Positions 1 to 5,352 of a stretch of 5,672 bases of DNA are shown piece by piece. The notes under the pieces are model-generated. The model was not told the DNA's origin, made no database searches, and was given only the letters and a program-made list of their open reading frames with translations. The number at the start of each line of letters is the position of its first letter. Positions within the stretch are counted from its first letter, which is position 1. Source of the DNA: an uncultured Bacteroidales bacterium (GTDB lineage: Bacteria; Bacteroidota; Bacteroidia; Bacteroidales; JAUNSR01); NCBI GenBank assembly GCA_947074245.1, contig CAMTOW010000163.1, forward strand, positions 1-5,672, given 5' to 3'. Both the position numbers and the translations under genes were made by a program.

Positions 1-554
1 TTCCAAATTATTGTTGGCGCAGAATTTTCGTGGATTTGAAGCCCGTCGCCGTCTGAACCAGATTCGCCGGGTTGGAACCAATGTACCATATTCCAGTAAC
101 TCGAAGCAGCAACAATCATATTGGACATCAACAGGTAATGATTCAAGCCATCAAAAGCAGCCGACGCTCCACCACGCCGAAGAGAAACGACCGACGCACC
201 GACTTTGCCGTCGAACCATCCGCCATTGGCAGAAGCCACATAAAAGGCTCGATCTAAAAAACATTTCATAGAACCTGCTATTCCGGCAAAATAAACCGGA
301 GATCCCAATAGTATCGCATCCGCATCTTTGAGTATCTGCAACCATTCATTTACCTCATCCGTATGAATGATGCATTGTTCGTTTTTATTCTCGATACATT
401 TGTTACAGGCGATACAACCATGAATCTGCTTATTCCCTACATGAATTATTTCCGCATCAAAACCAGCATTTCGAAATTCTCGACAAAGCAGATCTAGTGC
501 AAACGCTGTATTTCCTTTTTTTCGCGGACTTCCGTTGATGGCAACAATTTTCAT
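1..554 (-). CDS. Flavodoxin-family NAD(P)H-dependent FMN reductase-like protein, iron-sulfur flavoprotein type (partial, C-terminus off the left edge)
   Basis: The reading frame runs from ATG at 552-554 to the left edge without a stop (184 codons). The N-terminus MKIVAINGSPRKKGNT is the beta1 strand plus FMN phosphate-binding loop of the NADPH-dependent FMN reductase/flavodoxin-like fold, and GSPVYF at residues 84-89 is the second flavin-contacting loop. Residues 47-61 carry a compact cysteine cluster, C47-x2-C50-x2-C53-x7-C61, the arrangement known to ligate a [4Fe-4S] cluster in archaeal and bacterial iron-sulfur flavoproteins. Later blocks (GSMKCFLDRAFY, SLRRGGASAAFD, YWNMVHWFQPGE) fit this family, whose usual length of about 185-205 residues suggests only a short tail is missing. 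There is no signal peptide or membrane segment, so it is probably a cytosolic flavin electron-transfer or reductase protein. The physiological substrate cannot be read from sequence. It is transcribed away from the rest of the window and has no evident link to histidine catabolism. Confidence 0.88.
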   Translation of the reverse strand, partial: MKIVAINGSPRKKGNTAFALDLLCREFRNAGFDAEIIHVGNKQIHGCIACNKCIENKNEQCIIHTDEVNEWLQILKDADAILLGSPVYFAGIAGSMKCFLDRAFYVASANGGWFDGKVGASVVSLRRGGASAAFDGLNHYLLMSNMIVAASSYWNMVHWFQPGESGSDGDGLQIHENSAPTIIW

Positions 555-595
555 AAGAATCAGATTTAACGTTAATATTCAGCTAATTATATCAA

Positions 596-625
596 CAAAG
601 AGAAATAAAAAAATGTTGCGACAAA
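596..625 (-). promoter_or_regulatory. Possible Bacteroidota-type promoter for the flavodoxin-family gene
   Basis: Read on the minus strand, TTTG (625-622) is followed after 18 bases by TCTCTTTG (603-596). This matches the TTTG / TAnnTTTG pattern of the Bacteroidota primary sigma factor with one mismatch in the -7 box (C for A) and a spacer one base short. It would start transcription near 590, about 35 bases before the ATG. The region is AT-rich, so a chance match is possible. Confidence 0.35.
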
Positions 626-687
626 TATTTCTTCAGCATTACAATTCTCAATTATCCCTAATAACCAGATTTTTTTTAAGAAAAGAT

Positions 688-718
688 TTTGCGGATGTTA
701 TTAAACATATTATCTTTG
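688..718 (+). promoter_or_regulatory. Bacteroidota sigma-type promoter (TTTG-N19-TATCTTTG) for the 92-aa gene
   Basis: TTTG at 688-691, a 19-base spacer, then TATCTTTG at 711-718 match exactly the -33 TTTG and -7 TAnnTTTG elements described for Bacteroidota primary sigma promoters. Initiation is predicted around 723-726, giving a leader of about 120 bases before the ATG at 845. The position in a divergent intergenic region and the downstream gene orientation support the call. Confidence 0.7.
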
Positions 719-721
719 TTG

Positions 722-752
722 TGTGTTTAATAGCAAAGGGCTTGTAAACACA
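722..752 (+). repeat. 8-bp perfect inverted repeat at the predicted transcription start
   Basis: TGTGTTTA (722-729) and TAAACACA (745-752) are perfect reverse complements separated by 15 bases, with a possible extra G-U pair from 721/753. The repeat begins just downstream of the -7 box (711-718). It could be an operator over the start site or a stem-loop at the 5' end of the mRNA that protects it from decay. The sequence alone does not decide between these. Confidence 0.5.
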
Positions 753-790
753 TTAGTTCGTTGAAATTTTGTAAGGTCAGATAAATCTTT

Positions 791-809
791 TGGAAACAAT
801 GGGTTTCCA
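791..809 (+). repeat. Leader hairpin upstream of the 92-aa gene
   Basis: TGGAAAC (791-797), a 5-base loop AATGG, and GTTTCCA (803-809) form a perfect 7-bp stem. Flanking AGATA (779-783) and TATCT (810-814) can add five outer pairs with a 7-base bulge on one side. It lies in the predicted 5' leader, 36 bases before the start codon. There is no T-run after it, so it is not a terminator. It may be an mRNA structural element or a protein-binding palindrome. Confidence 0.45.
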
Positions 810-844
810 TATCTAATTATTTACATCTATAAAAAGAAATTATT

Positions 845-1123
845 ATGACTACAGTAAAAGATTTATTATTACAAGAATTGACATCAAAAGGTTTTATCTA
901 TTATCCAGGAATGAAACGATTGATGCATAAAACAGAATCGGCAGAAAAATCTTCCGTAACTGTGATTGAAATGTCAAACGACAAAGAATGTCGCGTATTT
1001 TTCAGTTCTAAAGACAACAATACAGCTGAATATACCGATAACCGCTTATTCGGCTATGATGTCGACACAATTCTAAGATATCTGAATAAACTAACAGATC
1101 TTAAACATTTGGCTATCGCCTAA
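845..1123 (+). CDS. Hypothetical small protein, 92 aa, family not recognised
   Basis: ATG at 845 to TAA at 1121-1123 encodes 92 residues that I do not recognise. The protein is soluble-looking, with no signal peptide or transmembrane stretch, and is rich in charged and polar residues. An N-terminal segment (residues 1-16, TTVKDLLLQELTSKGF) looks helical, the middle (about 37-53) is strand-like, and the C-terminal part (about 69-92) looks helical. One cysteine (C49) is visible and no metal-binding or catalytic motif. It is supported as a real gene by an exact Bacteroidota promoter at 688-718, a continuous frame that fills the space between that promoter and a strong terminator at 1180-1216, and an AT-rich leader (AAAAAGAAATTATT) without Shine-Dalgarno, as is normal in this phylum. 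It appears to be a single-gene transcription unit, separate from the hut operon downstream. Function unknown. Confidence 0.72.
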   Translation: MTTVKDLLLQELTSKGFIYYPGMKRLMHKTESAEKSSVTVIEMSNDKECRVFFSSKDNNTAEYTDNRLFGYDVDTILRYLNKLTDLKHLAIA

Positions 1124-1179
1124 TTAAAACAAAAACATCATTATCTGGACCTTGCAATTACTTCACGTACAACATGCCG

Positions 1180-1216
1180 CCTGCAAACTCAAAACGAGTG
1201 ATGCAGGTTTTTTTTT
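1180..1216 (+). terminator. Intrinsic terminator of the 92-aa gene
   Basis: CCTGCA (1180-1185) pairs with TGCAGG (1202-1207), and inside it ACTC (1187-1190) pairs with GAGT (1196-1199) around the loop AAAAC, with a small internal bulge. Nine T follow directly (1208-1216). It lies 56 bases after the stop codon of the 92-aa gene, and only the plus strand has the T-run, so it terminates rightward transcription. Confidence 0.85.
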
Positions 1217-1320
1217 GCCCGTATTCGAAATAAATCTTTTTTTGATTGAGTGTCGGGAGCAAACGCTCCACCTCTACTGTAGTCGATTCACATCTTTTTC
1301 TTTCCCATGCGGCAACTCAT

Positions 1321-1352
1321 TCAAAATCTCTTTTTGAGAATATATACCTTTG
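1321..1352 (+). promoter_or_regulatory. Putative promoter of the hut leader/sRNA, with an inverted repeat in the -33 region
   Basis: TAccTTTG at 1345-1352 matches the Bacteroidota -7 box exactly. A TTTG at the expected -33 position (about 1320-1326) is absent. Instead that position is covered by an inverted repeat, TCAAAA (1321-1326), loop TCTCT, TTTTGA (1332-1337). This could mean an activator-dependent promoter or an operator. Start of transcription would be near 1357-1361. Confidence 0.45.
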
Positions 1353-1358
1353 CATAAG

Positions 1359-1459
1359 AAACAATTTTTTGGATTAGATTAGAGTTATTTTTATATGGTT
1401 AGTGGTGTAACCATTTATTTGGGAGGTTGGGCTCGTGAGAGTCTGACCTCTGTTTTTTT
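1359..1459 (+). ncRNA. Candidate hut leader RNA or ~100-nt small RNA of unknown family
   Basis: From the predicted start near 1359 (approximate) to the end of the T-run at 1459, the transcript would be about 100 bases. It has a 7-bp hairpin (ATGGTTA 1395-1401 / TAACCAT 1408-1414) followed by a 13-bp terminator hairpin. The segment UAACC (1408-1412) can pair either with GGUUA of the first hairpin or, more weakly, with GGUUG (1425-1429) in the terminator's 5' arm, which would be a simple attenuation switch. I could not match it to an RNA class I know (signal-recognition-particle RNA, THF riboswitch, preQ1 riboswitch, mini-ykkC were considered). Whether it is a free small RNA or the 5' leader of the hut mRNA is open. 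Confidence 0.4.
1422..1459 (+). terminator. Strong intrinsic terminator (or attenuator) upstream of ftcD
   Basis: The arms 1422-1434 and 1439-1451 pair over all 13 positions around a GUGA (GNRA-type) tetraloop at 1435-1438. Four or five of the pairs are G-U, which form only in the plus-strand RNA and would be A-C mismatches on the other strand. One G, then seven T (1453-1459), follow. It lies 68 bases before the ftcD start and far beyond the terminator of the 92-aa gene, so its job is to end or control a transcript starting inside this intergenic region. Confidence 0.8.
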
Positions 1460-1527
1460 ATTCATATTTTGGTTTAATTTAAATATTGATTATATTACCA
1501 ACGAATTTTAATATTACATCAATCACC

Positions 1528-3207
1528 ATGAATTCTCAAATCATCGAGTGCGTTCCCAATTTTAGCGAGGGATGCGACTCTAACATCATCAATGCAATTT
1601 TAGAGAGTATCCAGTCGGTAGACAAGGTCAAACTTTTACATGTCGATCCGGGACAGGCGACCAACAGAACCGTAGTGACATTCGCCGGTCCGCCGGAAGA
1701 GGTCTGTGAAGCCGCTTTCAGAGCAGCTTGCAAAGCAGCAGAACTCATCGATATGCGTAAACACAAGGGCGCACATCCTCGTATGGGCGCAACTGACGTA
1801 TTGCCTTTGATTCCGATCGCGAACATCACACTGGAAGAAACCGCCGAACTTGCCCGCAAATTGGGTAAACGATTGGCGGAAGAAGGACATATACCGGTGT
1901 ATGCCTATGAAGCCTCCGCCTTAAAACCAGAACGCAAAAATCTGGCTGTATGCAGAAAAGGTGAATACGAAGCTTTGGAAAAAAGATTTTCGGATCCGAA
2001 CGAAAGACCGGACTTCTGGAGTGGCGATTATACTGAATCGGTAGCACGCACCGGCGCAACCGCCGTAGGCGCGCGAAACTTCCTAATCGCAGTAAACTAC
2101 AATTTAAATACGACATCTACCCGACGCGCAAACGCAATCGCATTTGACGTGCGTGAAAAAGGGCGACCAGCACGCGAAGGAAATTCCCTAACCGGAAAAC
2201 TACTTAAAGATGAAAAAGGGAATACAATCAATATACCCGGTACGCTAAAAGGCACTAAGGCGATCGGTTGGTTTATCGATGAATATGGAATCGCCCAAGT
2301 ATCGATGAATATCACCGACATCAAGGAAACGCCACTTCATATCGCTTTTGAAGAAGTATGTCGCAAAGCAGACGAAAGAGGAATACGCGTTACCGGAGCC
2401 GAGATCGTAGGGATGGTACCCAAACAGGTTATGATCGACGCCGGGAAATATTTCCTAACCAAACAGGAGCGATCATTGGGTATCCCTGAAAAAGAGATCA
2501 TCCGCATAGCAGCCCAAACCATGGGACTGAATGAACTTAGCGAATGGAAAGCTGAAGAGCGAATCATCGAATATCTTCTTGAAGACAAAGAGAGCAAAAA
2601 GAAACTTACCGGACTAACCATCAAAGAGTTTGTAGAAGAAACAGCCAGCGAATCGCCTGCCCCAGGAGGAGGCTCCGTATCGGCCGTGATGGGCGCAATG
2701 GGAGCTTCGCTTGCCGCCATGGTAGCCAACCTATCAGCTCATAAACGCGGATGGGATCATCAATGGGAGTACTTCTCGGATGTAGCAACGAAAGGGCAAC
2801 ACCTCATGAACCGATTGCTATCGCTCGTTGATGAAGACACAGAGGCCTTCAACCGCGTGATGGATTGTTTCCAAATGCCCAAAGGGACTCCTGAAGAAAA
2901 GGCTTTGTATCGCTCCGCACTCGAAGCAGCAACCCTATTCGCCGCAGAAATACCCTTAAAAACAATGGAAACGGCATTTGACGTATTACCTTTATTGAAA
3001 GCAATGAAGGAAAAAGGAAATCCCAATTCGGCATCGGACGTTGAGGTTGGATTCGCCGCTATACGAAGCGCCGTAGAAGGAGCCTATAGAAACGTAATCA
3101 TTAACGTATCGTCTTTAGAAAATAAAGACACGGCGGAGGCCTTAATAAATAAGGCAAAGGAAATTTTAAATGAAACCGAACGTATCGTGACAGAAATGAC
3201 ACGATAA
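1528..3207 (+). CDS. ftcD: Bifunctional glutamate formimidoyltransferase / formimidoyltetrahydrofolate cyclodeaminase (559 aa)
   Basis: This enzyme moves the formimino group of N-formimino-L-glutamate to tetrahydrofolate, then cyclises the product to 5,10-methenyl-THF with release of ammonia; it is the last step of this route of histidine breakdown. Numbering from the ATG at 1528, the formiminotransferase N-terminal subdomain covers about residues 3-180. It opens with IIECVPNFSEG and carries GAHPRMGATD, whose H83 corresponds to the catalytic His82 of the mammalian enzyme. The C-terminal subdomain (about 183-325) contains VGARNFLIAVNYNLNT and IGWFIDEYGIAQVSMNITD. After a charged linker (about 340-362) the cyclodeaminase domain (about 363-559) has the folate-binding glycine loop SPAPGGGS (376-383). 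Total length matches the fused mammalian FTCD (541 aa). An upstream in-frame ATG at 1486 would add 14 residues; I prefer 1528 because it places IIECVPNFSEG at the usual distance. No Shine-Dalgarno is seen. It is the first gene of the hut cluster; hutU follows after 129 bases. Confidence 0.95.
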   Translation: MNSQIIECVPNFSEGCDSNIINAILESIQSVDKVKLLHVDPGQATNRTVVTFAGPPEEVCEAAFRAACKAAELIDMRKHKGAHPRMGATDVLPLIPIANITLEETAELARKLGKRLAEEGHIPVYAYEASALKPERKNLAVCRKGEYEALEKRFSDPNERPDFWSGDYTESVARTGATAVGARNFLIAVNYNLNTTSTRRANAIAFDVREKGRPAREGNSLTGKLLKDEKGNTINIPGTLKGTKAIGWFIDEYGIAQVSMNITDIKETPLHIAFEEVCRKADERGIRVTGAEIVGMVPKQVMIDAGKYFLTKQERSLGIPEKEIIRIAAQTMGLNELSEWKAEERIIEYLLEDKESKKKLTGLTIKEFVEETASESPAPGGGSVSAVMGAMGASLAAMVANLSAHKRGWDHQWEYFSDVATKGQHLMNRLLSLVDEDTEAFNRVMDCFQMPKGTPEEKALYRSALEAATLFAAEIPLKTMETAFDVLPLLKAMKEKGNPNSASDVEVGFAAIRSAVEGAYRNVIINVSSLENKDTAEALINKAKEILNETERIVTEMTR

Positions 3208-3224
3208 CCAAGACCCTTATAACG

Positions 3225-3266
3225 ATTACGGCTGTTTGATTATATAATATAAGCAGCCGTAATTTT
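3225..3266 (+). terminator. Intergenic stem-loop between ftcD and hutU (weak terminator or processing site)
   Basis: ATTACGGCTG (3225-3234) and CAGCCGTAAT (3254-3263) are perfect 10-bp reverse complements. The 19-base AT-rich loop itself contains the palindrome ATTATATAAT. Only a four-T tract (3263-3266) follows, so termination would be partial at best. Sited 17 bases after the ftcD stop, it could lower downstream expression or protect the 3' end of a processed ftcD mRNA. Confidence 0.5.
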
Positions 3267-3336
3267 CCAAGATCGGAAATACCTTTCGACGATTGCTAAA
3301 TTTTTCTCCAAAATCTAAAACTACAATCTTACCATC

Positions 3337-5340
3337 ATGAATAAACAATTGTTGCAAAAAGAGATTCTGGAAGGTATTCCGGAAATGCTCCCCGAACAAA
3401 AAACATACGATCCGGCCATCAATCATGCTCCGGACAGAAAGCAGATTCTTAATCAGGAAGAAAAGAAATTAGCGCTCAAAAACGCGCTGCGCTATTTCAA
3501 ACCGGAATTGCACGCCACTTTGGCTCCGGAATTCCTAAAAGAACTGGATCAATACGGGCGGATTTATATGTATCGATATCGCCCAGACCAAAAAATATTC
3601 GCACGTCCTATTCATCATTATCCAGCGAAATCCACACAGGCCGCATCCATCATGTTAATGTTGCAGAACAATCTGGACGAAATCGTGGCTCAACATCCGC
3701 ATGAATTGATCACGTACGGAGGTAACGGAGCTGTTTTTCAAAACTGGGCTCAGTATCGCCTGACCATGAAATATCTTTCGCAGATGACGGATGATCAAAC
3801 ATTGGTTTTGTATTCCGGACATCCGATGGGATTATTCCCTTCGCATCCTGACGCGCCTCGCGTAGTCGTAACCAATGGAATGGTGATACCGAATTATTCC
3901 AGTCGTGACGATTGGGAAAAATTCAATGCTTTAGGCGTTTCTCAATACGGCCAGATGACAGCAGGATCTTTTATGTATATCGGTCCACAAGGAATCGTAC
4001 ACGGCACGACAATCACCGTTATGAATGCCTTACGAAGAAAAGACGTTAACGCAAAACCGGAAGGAAAACTATTCATATCTTCCGGATTGGGAGGCATGTC
4101 GGGCGCACAACCTAAAGCAGGAAACATATCGGGCGTAGTGAGCGTTACCGCCGAAGTGAATAAAAAGGCGATCGATCGCAGAAAAGAACAAGGATGGGTC
4201 GACGAGGTTTATGACAACACCGACCTGCTGATGGAAAGAATCCGAAAAGCAACATCGGGAAAAGAAACGGTATCTATCGCATATCATGGAAACATTGTGG
4301 ATTTATGGGAAAAACTTGCGGATAGCGACATCGAGGTAAATATCGGTTCAGATCAAACATCTTTGCATAATCCGTGGGCAGGAGGATATTATCCGGCAGG
4401 ACTGACTTTTGAGGAGGCGAACCAGATGATGAAGGTGGATCCGGAACAATTCAAAGAAAAGGTTCAACACTCTCTTCGGCGCCATGTCGACGCAATTAAC
4501 AAACTGACGGCAAAAGGGATGTATTTCTTTGATTATGGAAATGCGTTCTTACTTGAAGCTTCACGCGCGGGTGCTGACATCTTGAATCCAGACGGTACAT
4601 TCAGATACCCATCGTACGTACAAGATATCATGGGACCACTCTTCTTCGATTACGGATTCGGTCCGTTCAGATGGGTTTGCACTTCATGTGATCCGAAGGA
4701 TCTTCTAAAAACAGATAAAATTGCAGCCAGAATCTTAAAGAAAATCCAAAAGAAAGCTCCGGAAGAGGTTCAAATGCAGATCAATGACAACATACATTGG
4801 ATTGAAAATGCAATGGAGAATAATCTGGTAGTGGGATCGCAAGCTCGAATATTGTATGCAGATTCGGAAGCTCGAATTGAAATCGCAAAAGCATTTAACG
4901 AAGCGATCAAAAAAGGGGAAATATCCGCTCCGATCGTAATCGGTAGAGATCATCACGATGTATCGGGAACAGACTCTCCGTATCGTGAAACATCGAATAT
5001 TTATGACGGATCTTCATTTACAGCCGACATGGCAGTACATAATGTGATCGGAGACTCTTTCAGAGGCGCTACCTGGGTATCTATCCATAATGGCGGAGGC
5101 GTAGGCTGGGGTGAAGTTATCAACGGCGGTTTTGGTATGACTCTAGATGGTTCGGACGATGCAAAAAGACGTCTGAAATCTATGCTCCTATGGGATGTAA
5201 ACAATGGTATCGCCAGAAGAAGCTGGGCGAGAAACCAGGGGGCGATGCGAGCAATCGAACGTGAAATGGAACGTACGCCAAAACTACAAGTAACAATGCC
5301 TAATCTGACAGATAATGATCTGATCGATTCTTTATTTTAA
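3337..5340 (+). CDS. hutU: Urocanate hydratase (urocanase), long eukaryote-like form, 667 aa
   Basis: Urocanase adds water to urocanate using tightly bound NAD+ as an electrophile, giving 4-imidazolone-5-propionate in the cytosol. Family signatures appear in order: ITYGGNGAVFQNWAQY (about 125-140), YSGHPMGLFPS (about 163), GSFMYIGPQGIVHGTT, the NAD+-binding loop GLGGMSGAQPKA (250-261), IGSDQTSLHNPWAGGYYPAGL (about 335-355), YGNAFLLEASRAGAD, GFGPFRWVCTS (440-450), IVIGRDHHD (533-541) and SIHNGGGVGWGE (582-593). At 667 residues it is about 110 longer than the classical Pseudomonas/Bacillus enzyme (about 555) and close to the mammalian UROC1 length. The extra length includes an N-terminal extension of roughly 80-90 residues. 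Where classical bacterial enzymes have the active-site cysteine of the FC-x-G-[IF]-GPFRW block, this protein appears to have D438 (FFDYGFGPFRW). ATG 3337 has no Shine-Dalgarno. hutH begins 12 bases after the stop, so the two are co-transcribed. Confidence 0.96.
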   Translation: MNKQLLQKEILEGIPEMLPEQKTYDPAINHAPDRKQILNQEEKKLALKNALRYFKPELHATLAPEFLKELDQYGRIYMYRYRPDQKIFARPIHHYPAKSTQAASIMLMLQNNLDEIVAQHPHELITYGGNGAVFQNWAQYRLTMKYLSQMTDDQTLVLYSGHPMGLFPSHPDAPRVVVTNGMVIPNYSSRDDWEKFNALGVSQYGQMTAGSFMYIGPQGIVHGTTITVMNALRRKDVNAKPEGKLFISSGLGGMSGAQPKAGNISGVVSVTAEVNKKAIDRRKEQGWVDEVYDNTDLLMERIRKATSGKETVSIAYHGNIVDLWEKLADSDIEVNIGSDQTSLHNPWAGGYYPAGLTFEEANQMMKVDPEQFKEKVQHSLRRHVDAINKLTAKGMYFFDYGNAFLLEASRAGADILNPDGTFRYPSYVQDIMGPLFFDYGFGPFRWVCTSCDPKDLLKTDKIAARILKKIQKKAPEEVQMQINDNIHWIENAMENNLVVGSQARILYADSEARIEIAKAFNEAIKKGEISAPIVIGRDHHDVSGTDSPYRETSNIYDGSSFTADMAVHNVIGDSFRGATWVSIHNGGGVGWGEVINGGFGMTLDGSDDAKRRLKSMLLWDVNNGIARRSWARNQGAMRAIEREMERTPKLQVTMPNLTDNDLIDSLF

Positions 5341-5352
5341 ATCAAAAACATC

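Larger units (their letters stand above)
1124..1527. other. 404-base intergenic region between the 92-aa gene and ftcD
   Basis: I see no convincing protein gene here. The stretch holds the terminator at 1180-1216 and a short hairpin GGAGC-AAAC-GCTCC (1256-1269) with no T-run. It also holds an AT-rich inverted repeat TCAAAA/TTTTGA (1321-1326/1332-1337), a -7-like TAccTTTG (1345-1352), two hairpins including a second terminator (1395-1414 and 1422-1459), and a very AT-rich segment up to the ftcD start. Short open frames crossing it overlap the terminators and show no family features. Confidence 0.7.

Noticed and set aside
1..45. Possible frameshift near the C-terminal end of the flavodoxin-family gene
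   Set aside because: The last dozen visible residues (IHENSAPTIIW) do not look like the family's usual tail, and other frames give partial resemblance, but the stretch is too short and too close to the edge to call a frameshift.
11..271. Plus-strand open frames at 11-271 and 72-257
   Set aside because: They are antisense to the clearly recognisable flavodoxin-family gene and have low-complexity, basic composition typical of shadow frames.
1256..1269. Hairpin GGAGC-AAAC-GCTCC as a terminator
   Set aside because: No T-run follows on either strand; the stem is only 5 bp and may be chance.
1152..1337. 61-codon plus-strand open frame between the 92-aa gene and the hut leader
   Set aside because: It overlaps the terminator and its T-run, its composition looks random, and no promoter or family features support it.
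1395..1511. 38-codon open frame in the hut leader as a possible leader peptide
   Set aside because: It runs straight through both hairpins and the T-run, has no histidine codons as a classical histidine attenuator would need, and shows no start signal.
1486..1527. In-frame 14-codon N-terminal extension of ftcD from ATG 1486
   Set aside because: It adds residues not expected before IIECVPNFSEG, has the AT-rich composition of non-coding leader, and a better-placed ATG exists at 1528.
3280..3287. TACCTTTC as an internal promoter for hutU
   Set aside because: One mismatch in the -7 box and no TTTG at the right distance upstream; too weak to list as a feature.
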